From NCBI GenBank assembly GCA_964593455.1, contig CAZQHK010000002.1, positions 124,001-188,000 of the forward strand: a stretch of DNA of 64,000 nucleotides. Reading direction: 5' to 3'. Source of the stretch: CAZQHK01 sp964593455. GTDB taxonomy: Bacteria; Muiribacteriota; CAYSPT01. A program made the position numbers and the translations under genes. The notes beneath the pieces were generated by a model that was not told where the DNA came from, did not search any database, and saw only the letters and a list, made by a program, of their open reading frames with translations. This document shows, in pieces, positions 1 through 9,188 of the stretch. Positions within the stretch are counted from its first letter, which is position 1. Each line of letters opens with the position of its first letter.

Positions 1-3000
1 GACTGCGCCGCCCGTAATCTCCAAACGGCTGGCGGTAGAGGATGAAACCACCACATCCAGGTCATAGGCGGCATCGGCACTGGTACCGATGGTGCCGTCA
101 GTGGCGTCAACCGAGACTGTTTCAGCCTTGTAAAGCATCATGGAGCCTCCGGCCGAGCCGACCCCGGCGGTGAAAGTAACGGTGGTAGTCGTGCCTATAT
201 CCACCGCCGCCACCGTCTTGTCGGTAACTGTCGGCGTATTCCCGTCAGGCGCAGCGGCCGGGCCGCTGAAGGTCAGGCTCTTGTCGCCTGTATAACCGGT
301 ATCGGTGCCGCCGTAATAGTCTTTGGCGGTAATCGTCAGGGTCTGGGCTATCCCCGCCGTCTGGAGAGCGCTGCCGGTCACCACCAGGTGATTGGCGCTA
401 ACAGTCACATCCAGATCGTATGACGTGTTCCCGGTAGAATCGATGCTGCCGTCATCGGCATCGATAGTGGCGGACTCGGCGGCGTAAAGCAGCATGCTGG
501 AAGTGACCTGCCCACTGGCGAAGGTCAAACTGGTAGTACTGCCAAAGTCGGTGGCGGCTACCGTTGGATTCGGCGGTCCGCCCGCGCTCGAAGCGCCGCT
601 GAAAGTCAGATTCTTGCTGCCCGAGTAGGTCAGGTCGATGTTACCGTAATCATCTTTGGCAGTGACGGTGATGGTCTGGGACGTCCCGGACATCTGGGTT
701 CCCGTACCGGTCACTTCCAGGCGGGCGGCGGAATCGGCGGTAACGCTAACTCCCAGATCATAATCGGTGCTGCCGGTAGAATTGATCGATCCGTCATCCA
801 CGTCGATATCGACGGTCTCTACCTTATAGAGCACCATGGAGCCGCCGGCTGAACTCACCCCGACAGTAAAGGTGATAGTGGTGGTACTGCCTATATCCAC
901 CGCCGTCGGATTTTTGTCCGTTACCGTGGGATTGTCACTATCGGGAGAAGCCGCCGGCCCGCTGAACGTCAATGTTTTGTCGCCGGTGTAGGTCAAGTCC
1001 GTGTTGCCGTAGCCATCTTTTGCGGTAATGGTCAACGACTGGGCCGCGCCGGCTGTCTGTGAACCGCTGCCGGTAATCTCCAGTCGGGAAGCCGTATCGG
1101 CGATTACCGCCACATCCAGGTCATAGGCGGCATCGCCGGTTGTGTCGATGGTACCGTCACTCACGTCAACAGCCGCACCCTCGGTCTTGTAAAGCACCAT
1201 CGAACCACCGGCCGACGCAACACCGGCGGTAAAGGTGATGGTAGTGGTGCTACCTACAGCGACCGGTGTGCTCGAGCTGTCCGTCACCGTGGGATTATCC
1301 CCGTCGGCAGACGCTGCCGGCCCGCTGAAGGTCAAGCTCTTGCTGCCGGTATATCCAGTATCCGTGCTTCCGTAATAATCTTTGGCGGTGATGGTCAGCG
1401 CCTGTGCGCTCCCGGCGATCTGCCCGGCGGAACCGGTGATCACCAGGTGATTGGCCGCGACCGTTACATCCAGATCGTAGGCGGCATCGCCGGTGGAGTC
1501 AAGCGTGCCGTCATCCGTGTCTACCGAGGCCGTTTCGGCGGCATACAGGATCATCGAGGCGGTCACCTGCCCACTGGCGAAGGTCAGCGTGGTAGCGCCG
1601 CCGAAATCGGTGCCCGCAACCGAGGGATTTGGCGGGCCGGAGGCGGTAGCGCCGCTAAATGTCAAGTTTTTCAAACCGGTGTACGTTGTATCGACATTTC
1701 CGTAATCGTCCTGGGCGGAGACCGTGATAGTCTGCGAGACGCCGGATTGCTGTGTGGCTGTCCCCTCCACCGTCAACCGGCTGGCGGAATCCGGGTCGAC
1801 CGTGATATCGAGGTCGTAACCGGCGCTGCCGGTAGAGCTTATGCTTCCATCGGTCACTTCCACCTCCACTGACTCGGCGGTATAAAGCACCATCGAACCG
1901 CCGGCACTGCTCACCCCGGTGGTGAACGTGAGTGTGGTGGCCGTGCCCATGTCCTGAGCGGCCGCGTCCTTATCTGTTACCGTAGGAGAGTCCCCGTCGG
2001 GTGAATCGGCCGGGCCGCTGAATGAAAGGGCCACATCCCCGGTATAGGCCGTATCGTTGTTACCGTAAGCGTCCTTGGCGGTAACGGTTATGGCCAGAGC
2101 GTTGCCCGCCGTCATGGTGCCGCTGCCGGCGGTTATCTCCAGGCGGCTGGCGGTATCGGGAGACACCGTCACCCCGAGATCGAAAGCGGCATCGCCGGTG
2201 GAATCAAGCGTGCCGTCGGTGACATCGATATCCACCGTCTCTACCTTGTACAACACCATCGATCCACCGGCGGAGCTAACACCGGAGGTAAAGGTTACGG
2301 TGGTGGTGCTGTTCACATCCGTGGCTGTGCTGTCTTTGTCGGTTACGGTAGCCGTATCGCCGTCCGGGGAATCGGCCGGCCCGCTGAAGGTCAGGCTTTT
2401 ATCACCGGTGTAGGTTGTAGCCGTATTGCCATAATCGTCCCTGGCGGTAACGGTCAACGCCTGAGCGGCGCCGGCGGTTTGGCTGCCCGATCCGGTCACG
2501 ACCAGGCTGCTGGCCGAATCGGGAGAAACCGTGACATCGAGATCATACGTCGCGGCGCCGGTGGAATCGATCGTCCCGTCGTCAACATCGACGGACACTG
2601 TCTCAGCTTTGTAGAGAACCATAGAGCCGCCGGCCGAGCTCACCCCGCTGGCAAAGGTGATGGTAGTAGCGCTATCCACGTCCGTGGCCGTGCCGTCTTT
2701 GTCCGTCACGGTGGGCGTATCGCCGTCCGGGGAATCGGCCGGACCGCTGAAGGTCAGGCTCTTATCTCCCGTGTACGAAGTAACGGTGTTGCCATAATCG
2801 TCCGCAGCGGTGATAGTCAATGGCTGGGCGGCACCGACGGTCTGTGAGGCGCTGCCGGTTACCACCAGGCGGCTGGCAGTGTTCTGGCCAACCACGACAT
2901 CAAAGTCGTAGGCGGCGTCACCGGTGGAATTGATGGTCCCGTCGCTTACATCAACCGATACCGATTCGGCTTTATACAATACCATGGTTCCCCCGGCGGA

Positions 3001-6000
3001 GTTGACGCCGGAGGTGAAGGTGACCGTAGTGGTTGTTCCCATGGCTATGGCTGACGGGGTCTTGTCGGTGACCGTCGGGTTGTTTCCGTCCGGAGAAGCC
3101 GACGGGCCGCTGAAGGTCAGGCTCTTGTCACCGGTGTAGGTCGTGGCCGGATTACCGTAATCGTCTGTAGCGGTAATGGTCAGCAACTGGGAATCTCCCG
3201 CCGTGGGCGAAGCGTCCGTTCCGTCCACTACCAGACGGCTGGCGGAGCCGGGAGATACCGTCACATCAAGATCGTAGGCGTCATCGCCGGTAGAATCGAT
3301 ACTGCTGTCGGTGACTTCGACCTCTACCGTTTCCGCCCGGTACACCGTCATAGAACCTCCTACCGAGCTAGTACCGGCAGAGAAGGTGATGGTGGTGCTG
3401 TCACCGATATCCTGGGCTACAGCGTCCTTATCGGTGATGGTAGGCGTGTCTCCGTCCGGAGAGTCATCCGGACCGGCGAACATCAGGTCTTTGTCGCCTG
3501 TATAGCTGGCGGCGATATTACCATAGTCGTCTTTGGCGATAATAGTTATGGTCTGGGCGGAACCTACGCTCTGCGAGGCGGTGCCTGTCACTTCCAGGCG
3601 GCTGGCGGTATCGGCGGAAACCGTTACATCCAGGTCGTAATTAGCGGCGGATGTGGAATTATAGGTGCCATCGGTCACGTCCACGGACACCAGGCCTGAC
3701 AGGTAGAGTGTCATGGTACCGCCGGCCGAGTTGACACCGCTGGTGAAGGTAACGACAGTGGTATCTCCCACGTCGGTGTCCGTGTCGTCTTTATCCGTTA
3801 CCGTGGGTTTGGAACCGTCCGAGGCCGCGGCCGGGCCGCTGAAGGTCAGGCTTTTGTCACCACTGTACGACGTCGTAGTATTTCCATAGGAGTCCTTGGC
3901 GGTAATGGTGATACCCTGCGAAGAACCGGCAGACTGGGAACCAGAACCCGATACCTGCAGCCGATTGGTTGAAGCCGGAGTGACCTCGACATCAAGATCG
4001 TAACTCGTGTCGTCGGTAGAATCGATATTCCCATCCGAAACATCGATCTCCGCGTCCTCAACCAGGTAAAGCAGCATGGACCCACCCACCGACTTTATCC
4101 CGGCACTGAAGGTAATGGTGGTGGCGAGGCCGAAATCCTTGAGTATCCCGGTTTTGTCCGTTACCGTGGGATTATTTCCGTCGGGCGCCGAACCCGGCCC
4201 GCTGAAGGTCAAGGTTTTATCCCCCGTGTAAGCGGTGTCGATGTTTCCGTAAGCGTCCTTGGCCCAGATATTGAGAACTTGCGAGCTTCCAGCCGTCTTG
4301 GATGTTGAACCTGTTATTTCCAACCGGGCGGCCGTAGCCGGCGAAACCGTAATATTCAGGTCATACGTGTCCGTGCCGGTGGAATCGATACTTCCATCGC
4401 CGACGTCGAGTTCAACTGTTTCTGCCAGATAGAGTGTCAGTGAACCACCGGCAGAATTCACCCCGGCGGTAAAGGTAACGGTAGTGCTGTCCCCGATGTC
4501 CTGGGGCAGGCTTGTTTTGTCGGTGACCGTGGGAGTGTCCCCGTCCGGAGATGACAACGGACCGGAGAAGGTCAGGCTTTTGTCGCCCGTGTACGAGACC
4601 GCGGTGTTGCCGTAATCGTCCATGGCCGTGATGGTGATACTCTGGTTGCCGCCGGCGCTCTGAGCATTACTCCCGGTAATGACCAGCCGGCTGGCGCTGC
4701 CCGACGTAACCACTACTTCCAAATCGTAAGCGTCGTCACCGGTTGAACTGATGGTACCGTCAGTGACGTCAACGGAAGCTGTCTCTACCTTGTACAGAAC
4801 CATGGCGCCACCGGCGGAACTGGCTCCGGTAGTGAAGGTGACGGTGGTCGACGAGCCGACGTTTTGTGCGGCAGCGTCTTTGTCGGTCACCGTGGGATTA
4901 TTGCCGTCATTAGAGGCCGAAGGACCACTGAATATCAGGTTTTTATCGCCGGTATAGCTGATGGCAACATTACCGTAACTGTCTTTGGCCGTGACCGTGA
5001 TGCTTTGAGAGGAACCGACCGCCTGGGAAGCGCTCCCGGTAACTTCCAGCCGGGCGGCCGTCCCGGGCGAAACCGCAATATCGAGATCATAGGCCGCGTC
5101 GCCCGTGGAATCGATGGTTCCGTCCGTCACATCAACCGAGACTGATTCTTCTGTTTTGTACACAGTCAAAGTTCCCCCGGCTGAACTGATCCCGGCGGTG
5201 AAAGAGATGGTGGTCGCATCACCCATGTCCGTGGCTGTGCCGTCCTTGTCGCTGACGGTAGGTGTATTGCTATCCGGGGACGCCGACGGCCCGGCGAAGA
5301 TCAGATCCTTATCGCCGGTGTAAGCCGTAGCGGTGTTCCCGTAATCGTCCTTGGCCGTGATCGTCAGGCTCTGGGCGCCACCGGCTATCTGAAGAGCAGT
5401 ACCGGTTGCCACCAGCCTGCTGGCGGTCCCGGGAGATACCGTCATATCGAGATCGTAAGCAACGTTGGCTGATGAGTTGATGGTCCCATCCGAGACGTCA
5501 ACCGAGACTGTCTCGGCTTTGTAGAGGATCATCGACCCGCCGGCCGAACTAACCCCGGTGCTAAACGTAACAGTCGTGCTACTCCCGAAATTCGTATCCG
5601 TGCCTCCTTTGTCGGTCATCGTGGGAGCATCACCGTCCGGAGACGATGAGGGTCCGCTGAAAGTCAGGCTCTTGTCGCCGGTGTAGGCGACGTCGACATT
5701 ACCGAATCCGTCCGTAGCGGTGATGGTGATACTCTGTGAAGCTCCCGCCGCCTGGGTTCCTGTTCCCGTGATTGCCAGGTTAGAAGCACTTACCGGGCTT
5801 ACGGTTACACCCAGGTCATAGTTACCGCTGCCGGTCGATGATATCGTACCGTCGGACACCTCTACATCAACAGTCTCCCCTTTGTAGAGCACCATCGAAC
5901 CGCCCGCGGAACTGACACCGGCGGTAAAGGTAATGGTGGTGGCGGTGCCCACGGTCTGGGCGGCGTCGGTTTTATCCGATACCGTGGGTGCTGTACCGCC

Positions 6001-7250
6001 CGGAGAGGCCGATGGACCGCTAAACGTCAGGGCCTTGTCGCCGGTGTAAGTGGTATCGATATTGCCATACGTGTCTTTGGCGGTGATGGTCAGCTCGTTG
6101 GCCGTACCCGCCGTCTGGCTCGTGTCGCCGGTAATTTCCAACCGGTTGATGGCCGCCTGAGACACCGTCACGTCAAGATCGTAAGCATTATTGCCGGTAG
6201 AATCGATGCTTCCGTCTGAAACGTCGACCGAAACACTCTCGGCTTTGTAGAGAATCATGGATCCACCGGCGGAACTGACACCACTGGTGAAGGTAATGGT
6301 GGTAGCCGAGTCGATATCCGTAGCCGTTGCGGATTTATCCGCCACCGTGGGAGTGTTCCCGTCCGCCGAGACAGATGGGCCGCTGAACGTCAGGCTCTTG
6401 TCTCCGGTATAGGACGTGTTGATATTGCCATATGCGTCTTTGGCGGTGACGGTGACGGTCTGGGCCCCTCCGGCAGTCTGAGCAGCCGTACCGGTAATCT
6501 CCAACCGGGAAACGGAATCCGCCGAAACAGTCACCTCGAGTGCATAGGCGGTATCACCAGTGGAATCGACGGTACCATCGTCGACATTGATACTCACCGT
6601 TTCTTCCTTGTAAAGTATCATGGAACCGCCGGCGGTGCTGATACCGGCAGTGAATGCCAGGGTAGTTGGATCCCCTATATCCTGGGCGCTGGTAGCAGTG
6701 TCGGTCACCGTTGCCGTGTCTCCGTCGGGGGAAGCTGCCGGGCCGCTGAACACCAGGTCCTTGTTGCCGATGTAGGTGGTGGCCACATTGCCGTAGTTGT
6801 CCCGGGCGGTCACCGTGATCGTCTGGGCGCCGCCGGCGGTCTGAGAGTCACTGCCAGTGACCACCAGGCGGTTGGCAGTCAGGGGCGAAACCGTAACATC
6901 CAGGTCATAGGCAGCATCGCCGGTGGAATCGATGGTGCCGTCAGAAACATCCACCGCCACGTCTTCGGCCTTGAAAAGGTTCATGGTGCCGCCGGCTGAA
7001 CTGATACCGTCGGTAAAGGTGATGGTCGTAGTACTGCCGATATTGACCGCCGCGGCGGTCTTGCTGGTCACTGTCGGAGTGTTTCCATCGGGAGAAGCAG
7101 ATGGTCCGCTGAACGTCAGGGTCTTGTCACCGGTATAGCTGGTGACCACATTTCCCTCGGTGTCCCGGGCGGTGATGGTGAGAGCCTGTGTGGCGCCGGC
7201 GTTCATGGTTGCGGCGGTACCGGTGACTTCCAGATAGGCGGCGGCCCCCG
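1..7250 (-). repeat. About 20 tandem coding repeats, period about 360 bp
   Basis: The segment encoding the SFSGP motif recurs near 250, 590, 953, 1312, 1645, 2010, 2375, 2745, 3105, 3465, 3830, 4190, 4555, 4915, 5285, 5650, 6010, 6375, 6735 and 7100. The period is about 360 bp, or 120 residues. Repeats at about 590 and 1645 are a shorter variant with a GGPPNP-like linker. The next repeat towards the C-terminus in each case carries NHLVxTG instead of SRLEITG. This indicates a three-repeat block of about 1.06 kb present twice at the distal end. Confidence 0.88.
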
Positions 7251-8127
7251 GGTTGACTGTAACCGTCCAACCGTCGTTAGTGGCCGCGGCGGCCGCGGCG
7301 CCCTGGTCGACGTAGTTGTCATACGTGGAAGAGAACGCATAGGTGCCCGACTCGCTTGGAATATCGATGCTGAACGTGACCTTGAACAGTTCATCTTTCG
7401 GGAGCTCAGAGTCGTTGAGTAAGATGGTAATCGTCTTGTTCTCGGTGCTGTAATCCCAATCCGCCTCTTCAACCGACGTTGGCCGGGAACCGGTGTTGGT
7501 AAGTCCAGCTCCCGACGTTGCCTCCCATACACCGGTGACCTCGACCTTGGTCACCGTGGGAGTGGAACCGGTAAACGGATTGGTTATCACGACCGTATCC
7601 GATGAACCGGTGGTGCTGAGCGTCGAGATCTTGTAGGTGAATACGGCAGTTCCCGCGCCGGCGGTGCTCGAAGTTGGAGATATCCACGCTGTAGGCGCCG
7701 GGCTGGTCTGGATAGAGCTGTATACAAACGTATCGGACACGTCGCTTCCCGGTGATCCGGGCAGCGCGTCACCCTGAGCAACTACCGTAACAGTGCCGGA
7801 GTAGTTCCCGGTAACGGTCACCGTGCCGGTACCCGAACTGTTCAGGGTTCCGGTAACGGTATTGGTATCGATTCCACTGGCTGAAGTCAGGTTGGTAGCG
7901 GTGATGACGCTGTTATTGTCCACCACTACTTCCACGTCCCAGGCGGCTGAATAGTCAGCGCCGTTCTCGTCTTTAAGTTGCAACGAGACGCTGGCATCTT
8001 TGCCCACGTCTACCGGCGACGGTGTTGTCACTTCACAGCTCATGTGATGCTGGGCGGCGAACGCACCCGGGCACAACACGGCCATGATCACCATTGCCGT
8101 CAATAATGACTGTTTGAATCTTGTCAT
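1..8127 (-). CDS. Giant secreted Ig-like tandem-repeat protein (3' end outside window)
   Basis: The minus frame is open from an ATG at 8127 to base 1, 2709 codons without a stop in the parts I translated; the C-terminus lies beyond the window. A strong AGGAGG at 8135-8140 fixes the start. Residues 1-23 are a signal peptide ending GAFA. Residues 24-290 are Ser/Thr/Gly-rich beta-type sequence with some Ig-like character. From about residue 290 on there are about 20 repeats of 120 residues. Each has motifs like SRLEITG, QTAG, ITAKDxYGN, YTGDKSLTFSGP, SPDGNTPTVTDK, SAGGTMVLYKAE and DGTIDSTGDAAYDL. Repeats of this kind usually form beta-sandwich stalks of adhesins or surface proteins. Function, anchoring and domain family are inference. 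The stretch is low in Lys/Arg and rich in Asp, so calcium binding is possible. A sigma-28 type site upstream suggests co-expression with flagella. Confidence 0.9.
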   Translation of the reverse strand, partial: MTRFKQSLLTAMVIMAVLCPGAFAAQHHMSCEVTTPSPVDVGKDASVSLQLKDENGADYSAAWDVEVVVDNNSVITATNLTSASGIDTNTVTGTLNSSGTGTVTVTGNYSGTVTVVAQGDALPGSPGSDVSDTFVYSSIQTSPAPTAWISPTSSTAGAGTAVFTYKISTLSTTGSSDTVVITNPFTGSTPTVTKVEVTGVWEATSGAGLTNTGSRPTSVEEADWDYSTENKTITILLNDSELPKDELFKVTFSIDIPSESGTYAFSSTYDNYVDQGAAAAAATNDGWTVTVNPGAAAYLEVTGTAATMNAGATQALTITARDTEGNVVTSYTGDKTLTFSGPSASPDGNTPTVTSKTAAAVNIGSTTTITFTDGISSAGGTMNLFKAEDVAVDVSDGTIDSTGDAAYDLDVTVSPLTANRLVVTGSDSQTAGGAQTITVTARDNYGNVATTYIGNKDLVFSGPAASPDGDTATVTDTATSAQDIGDPTTLAFTAGISTAGGSMILYKEETVSINVDDGTVDSTGDTAYALEVTVSADSVSRLEITGTAAQTAGGAQTVTVTAKDAYGNINTSYTGDKSLTFSGPSVSADGNTPTVADKSATATDIDSATTITFTSGVSSAGGSMILYKAESVSVDVSDGSIDSTGNNAYDLDVTVSQAAINRLEITGDTSQTAGTANELTITAKDTYGNIDTTYTGDKALTFSGPSASPGGTAPTVSDKTDAAQTVGTATTITFTAGVSSAGGSMVLYKGETVDVEVSDGTISSTGSGNYDLGVTVSPVSASNLAITGTGTQAAGASQSITITATDGFGNVDVAYTGDKSLTFSGPSSSPDGDAPTMTDKGGTDTNFGSSTTVTFSTGVSSAGGSMILYKAETVSVDVSDGTINSSANVAYDLDMTVSPGTASRLVATGTALQIAGGAQSLTITAKDDYGNTATAYTGDKDLIFAGPSASPDSNTPTVSDKDGTATDMGDATTISFTAGISSAGGTLTVYKTEESVSVDVTDGTIDSTGDAAYDLDIAVSPGTAARLEVTGSASQAVGSSQSITVTAKDSYGNVAISYTGDKNLIFSGPSASNDGNNPTVTDKDAAAQNVGSSTTVTFTTGASSAGGAMVLYKVETASVDVTDGTISSTGDDAYDLEVVVTSGSASRLVITGSNAQSAGGNQSITITAMDDYGNTAVSYTGDKSLTFSGPLSSPDGDTPTVTDKTSLPQDIGDSTTVTFTAGVNSAGGSLTLYLAETVELDVGDGSIDSTGTDTYDLNITVSPATAARLEITGSTSKTAGSSQVLNIWAKDAYGNIDTAYTGDKTLTFSGPGSAPDGNNPTVTDKTGILKDFGLATTITFSAGIKSVGGSMLLYLVEDAEIDVSDGNIDSTDDTSYDLDVEVTPASTNRLQVSGSGSQSAGSSQGITITAKDSYGNTTTSYSGDKSLTFSGPAAASDGSKPTVTDKDDTDTDVGDTTVVTFTSGVNSAGGTMTLYLSGLVSVDVTDGTYNSTSAANYDLDVTVSADTASRLEVTGTASQSVGSAQTITIIAKDDYGNIAASYTGDKDLMFAGPDDSPDGDTPTITDKDAVAQDIGDSTTITFSAGTSSVGGSMTVYRAETVEVEVTDSSIDSTGDDAYDLDVTVSPGSASRLVVDGTDASPTAGDSQLLTITATDDYGNPATTYTGDKSLTFSGPSASPDGNNPTVTDKTPSAIAMGTTTTVTFTSGVNSAGGTMVLYKAESVSVDVSDGTINSTGDAAYDFDVVVGQNTASRLVVTGSASQTVGAAQPLTITAADDYGNTVTSYTGDKSLTFSGPADSPDGDTPTVTDKDGTATDVDSATTITFASGVSSAGGSMVLYKAETVSVDVDDGTIDSTGAATYDLDVTVSPDSASSLVVTGSGSQTAGAAQALTVTARDDYGNTATTYTGDKSLTFSGPADSPDGDTATVTDKDSTATDVNSTTTVTFTSGVSSAGGSMVLYKVETVDIDVTDGTLDSTGDAAFDLGVTVSPDTASRLEITAGSGTMTAGNALAITVTAKDAYGNNDTAYTGDVALSFSGPADSPDGDSPTVTDKDAAAQDMGTATTLTFTTGVSSAGGSMVLYTAESVEVEVTDGSISSTGSAGYDLDITVDPDSASRLTVEGTATQQSGVSQTITVSAQDDYGNVDTTYTGLKNLTFSGATASGPPNPSVAGTDFGGATTLTFASGQVTASMILYAAETASVDTDDGTLDSTGDAAYDLDVTVAANHLVITGSAGQIAGSAQALTITAKDYYGSTDTGYTGSKSLTFSGPAASADGDNPTVTDSSSTPVAVGSTTTITFTAGVASAGGSMVLYKTEGAAVDVSDGTIDTTGDAAYDLDVAVIADTASRLEITGSGSQTAGAAQSLTITAKDGYGNTDLTYTGDKTLTFSGPAASPDSDNPTVTDKNPTAVDIGSTTTITFTVGVSSAGGSMVLYKVETVDIDVDDGSINSTGSTDYDLGVSVTADSAARLEVTGTGTQMSGTSQTITVTAKDDYGNIDLTYSGSKNLTFSGASSAGGPPNPTVAATDFGSTTSLTFASGQVTSSMLLYAAESATIDADDGSIDSTGNTSYDLDVTVSANHLVVTGSALQTAGIAQTLTITAKDYYGGTDTGYTGDKSLTFSGPAAAPDGNTPTVTDKTVAAVDIGTTTTVTFTAGVGSAGGSMMLYKAETVSVDATDGTIGTSADAAYDLDVVVSSSTASRLEITGGAV

Positions 8128-8201
8128 AGCAGAACCTCCTAAAAGCAACTGTTTCTATTGGCTTTAAAACCCTTATAACCAGTACAAATACTGCCTGTAT
8201 T

Positions 8202-8220
8202 CCGGGTAGAGTCCACCCGG
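8202..8220 (-). promoter_or_regulatory. Leader hairpin of the giant repeat gene
   Basis: A 6-bp inverted repeat (CCGGGT / ACCCGG, 7-nt loop) lies 75-93 nt upstream of the ATG at 8127. It sits inside the predicted 5' leader transcribed from the site at 8257-8283. The sequence CCGGAATAC occurs twice in this leader. Role unknown. Confidence 0.35.
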
Positions 8221-8256
8221 ATACAATACACCCATAGCAATAGTATTCCGGTGTAA

Positions 8257-8283
8257 GTATCGGCAGAAAAAATGAGTATTTTA
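8257..8283 (-). promoter_or_regulatory. Putative sigma-28 promoter of giant repeat gene
   Basis: On the minus strand TAAA (8280-8283), 15 nt, then GCCGATAC (8257-8264). This fits the flagellar sigma-28 (FliA/SigD) consensus TAAA, 15 nt, GCCGATAA. Similar sites precede fliK (49589-49616) and hslU-flgB (59232-59259). The -35 box overlaps the end of the palindromic element at 8282-8542. Predicted leader about 120 nt. Confidence 0.55.
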
Positions 8284-8542
8284 GCCCGCAAATTTCATCA
8301 GTGTGCCTACATCACAAGAATACATCCTGTATTCTCGCCCTTCGGGCGTCACTTTGTGACGTCCAGTTTTGCTTCCTGCAAAACAGTGTGGTCACGAATT
8401 CGCACGCATCTTCTGCGTTACGCTCGGTCGCCTGTCCTCGACGTATCGCAACGGATACGCCTGCGGAAGGCTTGGTCGCGTGCCTTGAAGCTACGTACGA
8501 CTTCGCGACCTCGTGACGGCAACTCGTGAAATGTGCAGGCTA
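8282..8542. mobile_element. 261-bp palindromic MITE-like element with internal hairpins
   Basis: The ends TAGCCCGCAAATTTCA (8282-8297) and TGAAATGTGCAGGCTA (8527-8542) are inverted copies matching at 14 of 16 positions. Inside are successive hairpins: GAATAC/GTATTC 8318-8334, CGCCC/GGGCG 8336-8348, GTCAC/GTGAC 8348-8360, GTTTTGC/GCAAAAC 8366-8384. A branched structure follows, closed by GTCACGA 8391-8397 with TCGTGAC 8511-8517. It contains hairpins at 8404-8418, 8442-8459 and 8474-8510. No coding capacity is credible. It fills most of the gene-free stretch 8128-8602. It may be a non-autonomous repeat element or a structured RNA. Confidence 0.6.
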
Positions 8543-8602
8543 GAGCAATGGTGGAGTTTTTAGAGTGAGAGGATTCACGGGGAGATGCAGAACGTAACGC
8601 GG

Positions 8603-9004
8603 TTACTGCTGCAGGGATTTTCGCAGTGTAAGAATGTTTCTGTCGTCGGTTCTCTCATAGGCCAGATGGTCCATGAAGGTACGCATGAATAGAATTCCCA
8701 GGCCGCCTGATTTTCGTTGCCTGGCATGTTCCGCGATGTCGGGAAGCGGTGCTTCAAGAGGGTTGAAGGGGATACCGGCGTCCTCCACTTTACAGATCAG
8801 TTCCTGGTCGATAACGTCGAGATTCACGATGATCTCCTGGTCGTCCCCGTCATCATAACCGTGGTTGATTACGTTGGCTACCACCTCGCCGAGAGCCAGA
8901 GTAACCCGGAAAACCACCTTGATAGGTAGATTATATTCGGCGCCAAGACGTTCCACCGCCTCAGCCAAACGGCGGGTTTCGATCAACTTGTTCTGCAATT
9001 TCAA
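8603..9004 (-). CDS. RsbW/SpoIIAB-like serine kinase (anti-sigma ATPase fold)
   Basis: A 133-residue GHKL ATPase of the HATPase_c_2 type. The N box is ALGEVVANVINHGY (residues about 37-50), the G1 box is VEDAGIPF and the G2 box is GGLGILFMRTFMD. Members bind an anti-anti-sigma factor or a sigma factor and phosphorylate the former on serine. No STAS partner or group-B sigma factor is encoded next to it, so its partner is elsewhere or it serves another switch. The TTG start at 9004 lies 19 nt from the best Shine-Dalgarno (AAGGAG, 9024-9029), which is too far, so the true start may be a few codons upstream at a non-standard codon. Family assignment is secure; role is inferred. Confidence 0.82.
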   Translation of the reverse strand: MKLQNKLIETRRLAEAVERLGAEYNLPIKVVFRVTLALGEVVANVINHGYDDGDDQEIIVNLDVIDQELICKVEDAGIPFNPLEAPLPDIAEHARQRKSGGLGILFMRTFMDHLAYERTDDRNILTLRKSLQQ

Positions 9005-9150
9005 CGTAACGATGGTATGTAATCTCCTTCTTTAGTCCTGAAAAATACAGGAGGTACGTATAACTTCGAAATAATATTGTAACAGCGATGACGGCAAAAA
9101 TAAAGTTTAATTCACGGTTAATTTCAAAGAAGTTTCAAGCCAAGGTCCGG

Positions 9151-9179
9151 TTGCCGTGACCACCGTACCCTGTTAGAAT
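9151..9179 (+). promoter_or_regulatory. Sigma-70-type promoter, possibly leaderless
   Basis: TTGCCG (9151-9156), 17 nt, TAGAAT (9174-9179), followed after 9 nt by ATG at 9189. There is no Shine-Dalgarno sequence, so the transcript of the sulfotransferase-like gene may be nearly leaderless. Confidence 0.45.
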
Positions 9180-9188
9180 GTGGCGGTC

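Noticed and set aside
1..7250. Regular repeats as a CRISPR array
   Set aside because: Period is about 360 bp, the repeats are coding and diverged, and no cas genes are present.
8391..8517. Branched structure as a tRNA gene
   Set aside because: No T-loop or anticodon-arm consensus and the stem lengths do not fit.
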